64,000 nucleotides of DNA from Pseudoxanthomonas dokdonensis (GTDB lineage: Bacteria; Pseudomonadota; Gammaproteobacteria; Xanthomonadales; Xanthomonadaceae), in contig NZ_LDJL01000001.1 of NCBI RefSeq assembly GCF_001431405.1, forward strand, positions 248,001 to 312,000, in the 5' to 3' direction. The translations under genes and the position numbers were made by a program. Numbering within the stretch: position 1 is the first letter of the stretch; each line of letters opens with the position of its first letter. The notes beneath the pieces are model-generated. The model had not been told where the DNA came from and did not search any database. It was given only the letters and a program-made list of their open reading frames with translations. Of this stretch, positions 1 through 8,680 are shown in pieces.

Positions 1-552
1 AACAGTTACGGCAATATCTCGTCGAGCTTCTTCGGCGCCAAGTTCGGCCGCCATGTCGAGGAACTGCTGGTCAGCCCGATGCCCAACTGGGTCATCCTGC
101 TCGGTTACGTGCTCGGTGCGGTCCTGCGCGGTCTGCTGGTCGGCGTGATCGTCCTGATCATCGCGATGTTCTTTACCAAGGTGCGCATCCCGCATCCGCT
201 GGTAACCATCAGCACGGTGCTGCTGGGAGCGACGATTTTCTCGCTGGCCGGCTTCGTCAACGCCGCCTACGCCAAGAAGTTCGACGATATCGCCATCGTC
301 CCGACCTTCATCCTGACCCCGCTGACCTATCTCGGCGGCGTGTTCTACTCGGTCAAGCTGCTGCCGCCCTGGGCCGAAGCGCTGACCCATGCCAACCCGA
401 TCTTCTACATGGTCAACGCGTTCCGCTACGGATTGCTGGGCACCACCGACGTCCCGCTGGGGGTCGCCTACACGCTGATGATTGCGTTCGTGGTCGGCCT
501 GTCCATCCTCGGGCTGTGGCTGTTGAAGCGCGGCGTCGGTCTGCGCAGCTGA
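1..552 (+). CDS. ABC-2 type transporter permease, 5' end missing
   Basis: The reading frame is already open at base 1 and ends with TGA at 550-552, so only the last 183 residues are visible. They form several hydrophobic segments and carry the ABC-2 permease signature: a PLTYLGGVFYSVKLLP stretch followed by NPIFYMVNAFRYGLLG. This matches the membrane subunit of YadG/YadH- or NodIJ-type exporters in the inner membrane. The partner ATPase would be expected upstream, outside the window. The substrate cannot be read from the sequence. The protein ends in a short basic tail after the last membrane segment, as is normal for the family. Confidence 0.85.
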   Translation, partial: NSYGNISSSFFGAKFGRHVEELLVSPMPNWVILLGYVLGAVLRGLLVGVIVLIIAMFFTKVRIPHPLVTISTVLLGATIFSLAGFVNAAYAKKFDDIAIVPTFILTPLTYLGGVFYSVKLLPPWAEALTHANPIFYMVNAFRYGLLGTTDVPLGVAYTLMIAFVVGLSILGLWLLKRGVGLRS

Positions 553-1562
553 CGCCGATGCTGCGCGCCGGATTGGTTCGCACGCGCCGCGCGCTGAGCA
601 AAGGCCCTGCATGCCGCGCCAAGCGCAGTGAACGGGGTGGCCTGCTAGCCCAACGATCCATCGTGTGCCCGGGAGCCGCTCTTTTCCGGTGCGCTCAGCC
701 TGCAGGTCGCAGCGCATCGTGGGTTGACCGGCCAGCACCCGGCCTGACGCCGGCATGGACAGTGCTGTTGTGAAACACCCACTGGCCGATGCCAGCGGCA
801 ACGCGCGGGCGGATCCACCGACGTCGCGTGTGCCGATGCACGCATCGTTCACCTCAAGCAGGGATGCGATCTCCCACGGGTCCTGCAGTCAGCGGAAACG
901 CTCACGCCGTTGACGCTCATCGATTTCCTCCCTGTCAGCACCGGATGCCTGCTTGCGCACACCTGAGCGCATGCACGGTGCCCGCTGCCGCGCGGCAACC
1001 CATGTCACACATGTTCATCGCTGATGTCAGTACGTGAGATTGTTCTCAAACGTTGACCGCAGCCGAACAAATCTGGGCCATTTCAATCCATCGATGCTGT
1101 GTCCGCGCCGCGCTCCTATTGAAAACCAGATACCGACCGCGATACATCCAGTACGGCGCGAAGCAAGCGCGACCATAAAATCACATTCAACATTGCAACT
1201 CGTTTTATAGATGGCAGTCACTGCAAAAGTTAATATTTTTGCGATGAAATTCGCGTTTTTGCGTGCTAAGGTCTGCCGGCGGGTCGAGGAAAGACCTGCA
1301 TTTCGAAATGCAATGCCATGCATGTTCGAAGGGGACGCGATAACGAGTCTGCAGCATTGAAGCCGCCACCATGCAGCACAGGAGGCGGTAACCAGCCCAG
1401 ATTCGGTTCTGCAGACAGCGTGTGCAGATAAGCGCGATTGACAGGGACGCAAGTGAATCTTGCGCATGAAGGTTGTTGGGAGTTGCAGGTGAGCAGGGAT
1501 TCGAATACCAGCGGCAGGATGTCCGCACGGCACCCGCCGATACCAGGCTTTCGGGTGCACCG
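553..1562. other. about 1 kb without a credible gene, upstream of the T4SS locus
   Basis: I find no open frame here with codon usage, a start site or a family resemblance that supports a gene. The first half is GC-rich. From about 1150 to 1280 the sequence becomes clearly more A+T-rich, as expected for a promoter region. A perfect 16-bp palindrome lies at 1297-1312. This is the probable leader and promoter region of virD4; I could not place a convincing -35/-10 pair. Confidence 0.6.
1297..1312. promoter_or_regulatory. 16-bp perfect palindrome upstream of virD4
   Basis: TGCATTTCGAAATGCA is its own reverse complement over all 16 bases. It follows the A+T-rich stretch and lies about 250 bp before the virD4 start. 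A dimeric regulator site is the simplest reading, but no regulator gene is adjacent and the function is inferred. Confidence 0.4.
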
Positions 1563-4310
1563 ATGAGCTCCCGTGGTGTTGCCGGTGGCGTTGCCGTTTT
1601 CGCCCTGCTGCTGGCGCTGGTGGGCGGTGTGTATCTGGCCGGCTGGATCACGCTGCAGCTGCTCGGCATGCAGGCACCGCTGACGCTGACGCTGTATCCG
1701 CAGTACGTCCAGGCCATCGGTCTGCCCGACGTCATGCCGTTTGCGGGGAAGATCAAACTGGCCGGCGCGATTGGCTTTGGCCTGCCGCTGTTGCTGTGGC
1801 TGGTATCGCTGTATCCGCTGCTGAAATCGAAGAAGCATTCATTGCATGGCGAAGCGCGCTTCGCCAACGGTGCCGACCTGCGCCGCGAGGGACTGCTCAA
1901 GGATGGCCCGACCGGCATCATCATCGGCAAATCCGGTGGCCGTCTGCTGCGCCTGCCCGGCACCCGCCATGCGTTGCTTGCCGCACCCACCCGCTCGGGC
2001 AAGGGCGTCGGCTTCGTCATGCCGAATCTGCTCAACTTCCGCGGTTCAGTGGTGGTTCTGGACATCAAGCAGGAAGCATTTGATGTCACCGCCGGCTGGC
2101 GCAGCCAACTGGGCCCGGTATTCCTGTTCAATCCGTTCGCCGATGACCTGCGCACGCATGCGTGGAATCCGCTTTCCTATGTCCGCACCGACCTGAATCA
2201 TCGCACCTCGGATCTGCAATCCATCGCCGACACCCTGTACAAGGAAGCGCAGGGACAGGACCCGTTCTGGACCAATATGGCACGTTCGACTTTCGTCGCC
2301 GTGGCCAGCCAGCTATTCGACGAACACGCACAACGCATACAGAACGACAGCAAGTACCCACATCCGACACTCGGCGATATCTATCGACTGCTGTCCGGTG
2401 GTGACGGCAACCTGAAAGAGTCGCTGCAATCGCTGATGGCTCTACCATTCGTGCAGCCAAACACCCGCATGGGTTTGGGCAATGTAGTGGGGCTGGCCGA
2501 AGAGACCTTCACTTCGGTCATCGCCATGACCCAGGCGCCCCTGCTGATCCTGGCCAATCCGATTGTCGACGCGGCCACCTCCAGCAATGATTTCAGTCTG
2601 GATGATCTTCGCCGCCAGGTAATCACCATTTATGTCGGCATCGCACCCAGCAAGCTCAGCGAAGCCAGCGGGCTGCTGAATCTGTTCTTCGAGCAGGCGA
2701 TCAAGGCCAACGGCGCGGTGCTGCCGGAACAGGATCCCACGCTCAAGCACCAATGCCTGTTCCTGCTCGATGAATTCACCGCACTCGGCAAAGTCAACGT
2801 CATCGTCAATGCGGTCGGCTGGCTGGCCGGCTACAACGTGCGCATTGCCTGCGTGATCCAGTCGCTGTCGCAGCTCGAGTCGGTGTACGGCGCCGATGCT
2901 GCACGTGGCATGGTCACCAATCTGGCTTGCCAGATCATCTATACGCCCAGGGAACAGCGTGATGCCGAGGAGTACTCGAAGATGCTCGGCGACACTACCG
3001 TGCGTCGACGCCAGCGCAGTCGCGGCCAGGGCGGCAACTCCTATACCGAGCTGGAAGAGCGGCGGCCGCTGATGTTGCCACAGGAGCTCAAGGCCATGAG
3101 TCCGGAGCAGCAGATCGTACTGGTAGAAGGCAGCGCCCATCCGATCAAATGCCGCAAGATCCGCTATTACAAGGACCGCACCTTCAAATCACGGATGCGC
3201 CTGGACAAACCCCAGGTAGCGACCCTGCAGCTCGGGCGGACGGAGCCCACGCACAGCGCTCCGCTACAGCAACAGCAGTTCACTGCGCCGGATCTGCCGC
3301 CAACGCCTCTGTCCAGGCCCGCGGAGCCTGCCGCGGTAGCGCTGGCGAAAGCGGCGCCCGCGGCGCCCGCAGCGCCGGCCCCGGCACCCGCAATCACCAG
3401 CCGCCCCAACAGCAGCAGCAAAGTGCCGTTTGCAATGGATATGCAAGCCGACAGCGTGCTCAATCCACGTCCGTCGAGTCCCGAAAGCTTGTTGACCACG
3501 GTAGGACGACCAGCCGAGCCGGACCGCCTGCAGGACCTCAATCTGCAGCGGATGGTTACGCTGACCAACCAGCGCACACGCCAGGCATTGGGCCCGCTGA
3601 CTGGAGAGTTGCCAATCGTAGTCAAGCAGCCGGCACCGCATATGCGGCGACCACAAGCGAGCGTTTCCGTCGCAGTCGAAGAGCGTGATCATCCCGAAGG
3701 GCAGGAACACATGAATATCAAACAGACTGCCGCGACTGCGTTGATGGCAGCGTCCCTACTGGGGTGCGATTCATCGCCGCGCAAGCCGGACGCCTATCTG
3801 CATAATCCGAATCCGACTGAAAAGTATGAAGTGACGATCACGGTGGAGAACGCACCAGGACCGTTTGAATCAGTGGGTGGTAGTGCCGGATACAGCGCTC
3901 CTGATTGTCGCTATGTCGTCGACAAGTTCAACGGCATCTTCAGTAGCCCATATGACTCCAAAGGCATAGACCTTAAGAAAACTTCTGATAATGAGTGGAA
4001 AGGCTACTTCTATGCGGATGAAATGGCCGACAAGGACTACGGGTTTGGGATGTGCACGTGGATTCTGCATAGCGCGATCGCTTCCTTCAGTGCCACCCAG
4101 AGTCCGGATGACACGTCATTCTCTTTAGACGTTGACAGGGAGCAGCTTCTGGGTGGGGAAAGCGTAACGAAGTTCTACAACAGGATTAGATACCCAAAGA
4201 ATGACGTGGTTTATCCAATCTACGGTCGTGACCGATCCCAGTTCGGCCCGAGCATCACGGATGCTGATCTCTTCACCATAACGGTCGCCGTTGAAAAGGT
4301 GTCACCGTGA
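1563..4310 (+). CDS. virD4: VirD4 type IV coupling protein; frame continues into a lipoprotein
   Basis: Inner-membrane ATPase that recruits substrates to the T4SS, in X-T4SS by binding XVIPCD tails. The start chosen is ATG 1563, just before MSSRGVAGG and the first membrane segment (about residues 9-35); a second segment lies near 65-87. Walker A APTRSGKG is near residues 141-148 and Walker B LFLLDEF near 399-405. The conserved ATPase part ends near residue 545. A Pro/Ala/Gln-rich tail follows to about residue 716. No stop codon separates this tail from residue 717, which is the start of a lipoprotein signal (ATG 3711), and the frame ends only at 4308-4310. VirD4 probably ends functionally before 3711. 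A lost stop, a true fusion or a sequencing error in the tail are all possible. Confidence 0.88.
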   Translation: MSSRGVAGGVAVFALLLALVGGVYLAGWITLQLLGMQAPLTLTLYPQYVQAIGLPDVMPFAGKIKLAGAIGFGLPLLLWLVSLYPLLKSKKHSLHGEARFANGADLRREGLLKDGPTGIIIGKSGGRLLRLPGTRHALLAAPTRSGKGVGFVMPNLLNFRGSVVVLDIKQEAFDVTAGWRSQLGPVFLFNPFADDLRTHAWNPLSYVRTDLNHRTSDLQSIADTLYKEAQGQDPFWTNMARSTFVAVASQLFDEHAQRIQNDSKYPHPTLGDIYRLLSGGDGNLKESLQSLMALPFVQPNTRMGLGNVVGLAEETFTSVIAMTQAPLLILANPIVDAATSSNDFSLDDLRRQVITIYVGIAPSKLSEASGLLNLFFEQAIKANGAVLPEQDPTLKHQCLFLLDEFTALGKVNVIVNAVGWLAGYNVRIACVIQSLSQLESVYGADAARGMVTNLACQIIYTPREQRDAEEYSKMLGDTTVRRRQRSRGQGGNSYTELEERRPLMLPQELKAMSPEQQIVLVEGSAHPIKCRKIRYYKDRTFKSRMRLDKPQVATLQLGRTEPTHSAPLQQQQFTAPDLPPTPLSRPAEPAAVALAKAAPAAPAAPAPAPAITSRPNSSSKVPFAMDMQADSVLNPRPSSPESLLTTVGRPAEPDRLQDLNLQRMVTLTNQRTRQALGPLTGELPIVVKQPAPHMRRPQASVSVAVEERDHPEGQEHMNIKQTAATALMAASLLGCDSSPRKPDAYLHNPNPTEKYEVTITVENAPGPFESVGGSAGYSAPDCRYVVDKFNGIFSSPYDSKGIDLKKTSDNEWKGYFYADEMADKDYGFGMCTWILHSAIASFSATQSPDDTSFSLDVDREQLLGGESVTKFYNRIRYPKNDVVYPIYGRDRSQFGPSITDADLFTITVAVEKVSP
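3711..4310 (+). CDS. lipoprotein, candidate immunity protein for the adjacent lipase effector
   Basis: This 199-residue frame lies in phase with virD4 but starts with its own complete lipoprotein signal: basic MNIK, a hydrophobic core and lipobox LLGC with Cys19. GGGCAGGA precedes ATG 3711. A lipoprotein signal buried in the cytosolic C-terminus of VirD4 could not work, so separate translation from 3711 is likely. The mature part has several aromatic residues and cysteines and no domain I recognise. Its stop overlaps the GTG start of the lipase effector (GTGA, 4307-4310). An immunity gene just upstream of its toxin is the usual X-T4SS arrangement, as for XAC2610 and XAC2609 of X. citri. Base composition is less GC-rich than virD4. 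The immunity role is inferred from position and localisation. Confidence 0.7.
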   Translation: MNIKQTAATALMAASLLGCDSSPRKPDAYLHNPNPTEKYEVTITVENAPGPFESVGGSAGYSAPDCRYVVDKFNGIFSSPYDSKGIDLKKTSDNEWKGYFYADEMADKDYGFGMCTWILHSAIASFSATQSPDDTSFSLDVDREQLLGGESVTKFYNRIRYPKNDVVYPIYGRDRSQFGPSITDADLFTITVAVEKVSP

Positions 4311-5902
4311 CTATCCCAAGCCAGCACTACGCCGAACTTTCGGACTTAAGCTATAAGGCACCCGAGACCAAGAAAGATGCTGATGGGAAAGTTCATTTCG
4401 TTTCAGTCAAAATTGACGGCGTAAGCTATCTGCCTCTTGTCCACAGCAGCAATGAAGCCAGCGGATATCAGGGGACAATCTATAAGCGCCAGGATACAGG
4501 CGAGATTGTCGTCGCTCACCGGGGTACCGAGGGTGACAAGATGTTGGTCGATGCCAGCATGTGGAATAACCCCGGAACCTTGGATATAGCCACCGATGCT
4601 GCGATGGTGTTCGGGCGGGTAAATCCGCAGTTGGATGATGCAATACAGTTGACCGAGCAGGCGCTTCAGATCGCAAAGGACCTTGGGAAAGAAGGTGAAC
4701 CAATCCCCGAAGTAACCGTCACTGGCCATTCGCTCGGCGGTGCACTGACCCAGATAACAGCCCACAAATTCGGTCTGCGTGGCGAGACATTCAACAGCTA
4801 TGGTGTCGCCAGCCTTGGCTACGATGTTCCCGAAGGTGGCCATACCGTCATCAATCATGTGATGGCCAGCGATGTGGTCAGTGCCGCCAGCCCGCATTTT
4901 GGTCAGGTCAAGGTGTACGCAACAGAGAAAGAGATCGAGAACATCAAGAATGGCGCCTACACCAACGAATCGCGCTGGTGGAATGAAGACGTGCTATCAG
5001 CGGCGGCTAGTGGCATTGGCTCGCACAGCATGCACTACTTCACCCGCAGGGATGGTGATGGCAAACCTGACAAGTCGGTGCTGGAAGATCCGCAGGCACA
5101 GGTTCTGGCAGCGCAGTATTCGCCCATGATCGATAACTATCGTCATGACATCGAGGTGGCTCGTTCCGCCGCCACCGGCATTGGCGATGCCATAGTTTTC
5201 GCCGCGCAGCAACGGGCCGAGCAGGCCCGGGAGCAGGCCCAGGCGAATGAGTATCTGGTGCGCGGTGTACGGCACGTTAGCGGCCACGTCGGCGACGCGC
5301 TCAAGGATGGCCTGACAGCCATAGGGCAGCGCGAAATTGATCGGGCCGACCAGCAGGCTGAGGCCTACCGTCAAGTGGGCAACGTACTGATGAACGGCAT
5401 CAGACATGCTGGCGACGGCATAAAAGCAGGCCTGGACCATGGCAAAAATGCGATTGAGCGGATCGGTGACTTTGTTGGTGACCGAATGGACGATGCGTTC
5501 GAGCGCAATCAACAGCTGCCTGACCGGAATGAATCACCGCAGCTTCGCGGCCAAAGCAAGACGCCTGACTACCGTGACGGAGAACATCCAGATCACGCCA
5601 TGTTCCAGCATCTACGCCAACGTCTTCCTGCCATTGTCAGCGACGACAAGGCTGCGGAACTGACGCTGGCATGCCGACGCGCACGCATCTTTGAACCGGA
5701 ACGAATCACATCGGTTGAGATGAATGAGGGAAAGGTCGTTGTAAATGGTGCTTATCGCTGGGAAGTCGCATTCGGCGATCTCAACTCGACAGCACCACCG
5801 ATGGCCGAGACGATGCGCCAGGCGGGAACATTCGAACAGCAACAACTAGCGCAGTTGGCAACCATTCAAGAGCAGAATCATCAGGCGCGAGGCTTGTCAT
5901 GA
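4307..5902 (+). CDS. X-T4SS effector: class 3 lipase with C-terminal XVIPCD
   Basis: A 531-residue protein without a signal peptide. The N-terminal half is a lipase class 3 fold: AHRGTEG near residues 70-76, nucleophile elbow GHSLG with Ser142, probable acid Asp189 (ASDVV) and probable base His240 (GSHSMHYF). Residues about 280-400 are charged and amphipathic, with repeated spacing of basic and acidic residues. From about 420 to the end is an XVIPCD: HPDHAMF, then ITSVEM, and a Gln-rich tail (FEQQQLAQLATIQEQN). This domain is the VirD4-binding secretion signal of X-T4SS effectors. The likely role is injection into rival bacteria and hydrolysis of membrane phospholipid. Translation starts at GTG 4307, overlapping the upstream lipoprotein stop; its own stop overlaps the next gene (ATGA). 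Substrate preference is not visible. Confidence 0.85.
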   Translation: MTIPSQHYAELSDLSYKAPETKKDADGKVHFVSVKIDGVSYLPLVHSSNEASGYQGTIYKRQDTGEIVVAHRGTEGDKMLVDASMWNNPGTLDIATDAAMVFGRVNPQLDDAIQLTEQALQIAKDLGKEGEPIPEVTVTGHSLGGALTQITAHKFGLRGETFNSYGVASLGYDVPEGGHTVINHVMASDVVSAASPHFGQVKVYATEKEIENIKNGAYTNESRWWNEDVLSAAASGIGSHSMHYFTRRDGDGKPDKSVLEDPQAQVLAAQYSPMIDNYRHDIEVARSAATGIGDAIVFAAQQRAEQAREQAQANEYLVRGVRHVSGHVGDALKDGLTAIGQREIDRADQQAEAYRQVGNVLMNGIRHAGDGIKAGLDHGKNAIERIGDFVGDRMDDAFERNQQLPDRNESPQLRGQSKTPDYRDGEHPDHAMFQHLRQRLPAIVSDDKAAELTLACRRARIFEPERITSVEMNEGKVVVNGAYRWEVAFGDLNSTAPPMAETMRQAGTFEQQQLAQLATIQEQNHQARGLS

Positions 5903-6558
5903 CAATAGACATCGGCACGCAGAACGGGCTTTCCGTCGCTCCCGTAAGGACTATTAGCCTCAAGGCGGCAATGCTGGCCCTCGCCTGCGCTTGTTCCATC
6001 TCTGGACATGCGTCGGAAACATCGACGCCGAGCGTCGTCAATCATCAGGCGAATGGCAATCTCGAATCAAAGCATCCGCTGGGGTGTATTGGTCTGGGCG
6101 AAGTAAAGAATGACTACACACCTGCAGACCTCTACAAAGGAGTAGCCGCCTGCGTAAACAACGGCGACATGGATAAGGCTGCCGGTCTGTTTTCGATTGC
6201 GGGAGCCTATGGGATCTTCGATACGCTCAGGGTCACCGACAGGACTGCCCATCAGGCAGTGACAGTTCTGAAGCTGGAGAACCTCGGAAGTTTGCCAAAG
6301 GAAGAGATTGAAAGCTTCCAGGCAGCCATGACATCGATCTCAGAAGACAGTGCCCGGATGCAGGTGTTGTGTCAGCAGATTAGACAGATTGGTGCGCCTT
6401 CTTATGTGCCCCGTTACATGATCCAGCACGGGATGAGTGCATTCACGTCAAAAGGAGGCGACGAACTGGACCCTTCCTTCGACAAGACCGTCGCTTGGGA
6501 CAAGACGCTCGAATCCTATCTGCACTGCCCTTCCACAAGTGACCCGGAACAACAGTGA
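5899..6558 (+). CDS. exported protein coupled to the lipase effector, second immunity candidate
   Basis: 219 residues. The start ATG overlaps the effector stop (ATGA, 5899-5902), so the two are translated together. The N-terminus has a hydrophobic run ending ALACACSISGHAS, which reads as a signal peptide with an extended start; a lipobox is not clear. The mature part carries DYTPADLYKGVAACV and AHQAVTVLKLENLG segments and PRYMIQHGM, with helical, repeat-like character. I recall this family from toxin-immunity neighbourhoods of Xanthomonadaceae but cannot name a characterised member. A periplasmic immunity or chaperone role is likely. It is the second immunity candidate for the same lipase, beside the lipoprotein at 3711. 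Confidence 0.65.
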   Translation: MTIDIGTQNGLSVAPVRTISLKAAMLALACACSISGHASETSTPSVVNHQANGNLESKHPLGCIGLGEVKNDYTPADLYKGVAACVNNGDMDKAAGLFSIAGAYGIFDTLRVTDRTAHQAVTVLKLENLGSLPKEEIESFQAAMTSISEDSARMQVLCQQIRQIGAPSYVPRYMIQHGMSAFTSKGGDELDPSFDKTVAWDKTLESYLHCPSTSDPEQQ

Positions 6559-6607
6559 AGCCATCTATGCCAGCTCGTCCTGACTCGTTCTTTTGTGAGA
6601 TAAAACA

Positions 6608-7030
6608 GTGAAATCAGTCTTCCTTATCCTGCTGTCGGCGCTGCTGATGTTGCTAAGCAGTTGCGCCTCCACCCCCGCTGCGGAATTCCGTGGCCGCTGG
6701 AAGCCGGTCAACCGTTTTGATGAAGCGCCGCAGGCCATCGCCTTGCAGCCGGCCTACGCGTATTACGCAGCGCCGCTGGATGGAACTCTCAAGTCGATGC
6801 TGGAGCGTTGGGCGGGTGACACCGGCATGTCGCTGTCGTACCAGTCGTCGATGGACTACACCTTGTACGGGGCGGTTGCCCAGGTGCACAGCGCCGACCT
6901 GGCCGCCGCGTTGGCGCAGGTGAACGACATCTATGCGTCGCAGGGCCTGGCGATCAGCGTCGAGAACAACAGCATCGTGGTGCGACAGGCTGCGTCCGCC
7001 AACGCGGCCGCCACCTCCTCATCGCCTTAA
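6608..7030 (+). CDS. virB7: VirB7 outer-membrane lipoprotein with N0 domain
   Basis: 140 residues, starting at GTG 6608. The lipoprotein signal ends in LSSC, giving lipidated Cys19. Residues about 40-135 form an N0-type domain (APLDGTLKSMLERWAGDTGMSLSYQSS, then AALAQVNDIYASQGLAISVENNSIVV). Classical Agrobacterium VirB7 is a short peptide. The added N0 domain is typical of the Xanthomonas X-T4SS, where it forms an outer ring of the core complex with VirB9 and VirB10. It follows the inserted toxin cassette by about 50 bp and heads the main structural operon. The gene returns to the high-GC style of the machine genes. Confidence 0.9.
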   Translation: MKSVFLILLSALLMLLSSCASTPAAEFRGRWKPVNRFDEAPQAIALQPAYAYYAAPLDGTLKSMLERWAGDTGMSLSYQSSMDYTLYGAVAQVHSADLAAALAQVNDIYASQGLAISVENNSIVVRQAASANAAATSSSP

Positions 7031-7049
7031 GACAGGGAACAAGGCAGTC

Positions 7050-7922
7050 ATGAAGTTCGGAAAAAAAGACGATACCACCGCGGTGAGAAGCGCCGTCGGC
7101 AAGGCCGTCGATTATGAAACCAGCCTGGCAAGCCAGGCGCGTCGCAGCGAACGCCTGGCATGGCGGGTGGCAGCTGCCGCACTGGTCACCACGCTGTTGC
7201 TGGCGGCGGGTTACATCGTGGTCATGCCACTGAAGGAAAAGGTCCCGTTCCTGGTCCTGGCTGATGCCTACACCGGCACCGCGACGATTGCGCGTCTGCG
7301 CGAGAACACGGTGTCGGCCAGCGAAGCCATCAACCGTGCCAACGTGGCGACGTTCATCCGCGCCCGTGAGTCCTATGACTGGACACTCATCGGTACGCGC
7401 GACTGGAACACCGTGTTCACCATGGCCGAGCCACAGGTGTCGGCGAGTTACCGGGCCCTGTATTCATCACGCAACCCGAATGGTCCGCTGCAGGTCTATG
7501 GCAAAGGTCGCTCGATACGGATCAAGATCCTCAGCCTGCAACTGTTCGGTGGTGACCCGGCCAAGGGTCCATCCGGCGCCACCGTCCGCTTCCAACGCAA
7601 TATGTTCGACAAGGCCAGCGGCACCAGCCGTTTCATGGACAACAAGATTGCGACGGTGGAGTACAGCTACAAAGCCAACCTGGAGATGAGCGAGGAAGAC
7701 CGCCTGCTCAACCCGTTGGGCTTTCGTGTCAGCGGTTACCGCGTCGACAGCGACTATTCGTCAACGCCCGCAGTGGTGCCGGACCCGACTGCAACACCGG
7801 CCAGCCCGGCAGCCAGCCAGTCAGCGGACGGAGTGCCGGCAGCGCAGCTGCCGGGTGTGGACCCGATAGAAAGTCCAGCTTCCAGCGCGCCCGCGCCAAC
7901 CAATGGGGTACCCGTTCCATGA
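7050..7922 (+). CDS. virB8: VirB8 inner-membrane T4SS component
   Basis: 290 residues from ATG 7050 (MKFGKKDD). An upstream in-frame extension lies inside virB7 and is not used. A short cytosolic N-terminus is followed by one membrane segment (about 37-59) and a periplasmic NTF2-like domain (FLVLADAYTGTATIARL, then YDWTLIGTRDWNTVF and VRFQRNMFDK). A Pro/Ala/Ser-rich C-terminal extension from about 245 is longer than in plasmid VirB8 proteins. VirB8 dimers link the inner-membrane platform to the channel. The last codon overlaps virB9 (ATGA, 7919-7922). Confidence 0.92.
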   Translation: MKFGKKDDTTAVRSAVGKAVDYETSLASQARRSERLAWRVAAAALVTTLLLAAGYIVVMPLKEKVPFLVLADAYTGTATIARLRENTVSASEAINRANVATFIRARESYDWTLIGTRDWNTVFTMAEPQVSASYRALYSSRNPNGPLQVYGKGRSIRIKILSLQLFGGDPAKGPSGATVRFQRNMFDKASGTSRFMDNKIATVEYSYKANLEMSEEDRLLNPLGFRVSGYRVDSDYSSTPAVVPDPTATPASPAASQSADGVPAAQLPGVDPIESPASSAPAPTNGVPVP

Positions 7923-8680
7923 GCATCAGCAACGCTTTCCGTGCCGGGTCGGCCCTGTTCGCGGTTCTTTCGTGCCTGGTATTTCCGCTCAAGGCCCAGG
8001 TCATCTCGGAGTACGAATATGCGCCTGACAAGATCTACCAGGTGCGCACCGCGCTGGGCATCACCACTCAGATCGAGTTGAGCCCGACCGAGAAAATCCT
8101 CGACTACAGCACCGGCTTCAGCAATGGCTGGGAGCTGAGTCGGCGCGAGAACGTCTTCTACCTGAAGCCGAAGAACGTCGATGTCGACACCAACTTCCTG
8201 GTCCGCACCGAACGCCATTCCTATATCTTCGAGCTGAAGGTAGTCGCCACCGACTGGACTGCGCTGGAGCAGGCCAAGAACGCAGGCGCCCAGTACAAGA
8301 TTACTTTCCGCTATCCGGGCGGTACCGAGCCGGCCACCGCGGAGCCGAGCGTCCCGCAAACACAACTCAGCGTCGACCTGGAGAAGGATCGCGCCTACAA
8401 CTTTGACTACGCGTACAAGACGCGTACCAAGCATACGTGGTTGATACCGGTCAGTACTTACGACGACGGCCGTTTCACCTACATCAAGCTGAGCAACCTG
8501 ACCAACATCCCGACCGGTAACTTCCCGGTGGTGTTCGGACGCGAGCGCGAGCGCGGCGACGACTTCGTGGTCAACAGCACGGTCAAGGACAACACCATTG
8601 TTGTCCACGGCGTCTATCCGTATCTGGTGGTCCGACATGGTTCCGACGTGATCGGCCTGCGCAGGAGCCAACCGCAATGA
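7919..8680 (+). CDS. virB9: VirB9 core-complex protein
   Basis: 253 residues with an N-terminal signal peptide (cleavage expected after LKA, residue 26). The N-terminal beta domain starts ISEYEYAPDKIYQVRTALGITTQIELSPTE. The C-terminal domain (YAYKTRTKHTWLIPVSTYDDGRFTYIKLSN, ending VVRHGSDVIGLRR) is the part that packs with VirB7 and VirB10 in the outer-membrane layer. Length and order are standard. It overlaps virB8 and virB10 by four bases on each side, so virB8-B9-B10 are translationally coupled. Confidence 0.93.
   Translation: MSISNAFRAGSALFAVLSCLVFPLKAQVISEYEYAPDKIYQVRTALGITTQIELSPTEKILDYSTGFSNGWELSRRENVFYLKPKNVDVDTNFLVRTERHSYIFELKVVATDWTALEQAKNAGAQYKITFRYPGGTEPATAEPSVPQTQLSVDLEKDRAYNFDYAYKTRTKHTWLIPVSTYDDGRFTYIKLSNLTNIPTGNFPVVFGRERERGDDFVVNSTVKDNTIVVHGVYPYLVVRHGSDVIGLRRSQPQ

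Noticed and set aside
1473-1562. N-terminal extension of VirD4 from an ATG at 1473
   Set aside because: The extra 30 residues are polar and unlike VirD4 N-termini; ATG 1563 directly precedes the expected membrane segment.
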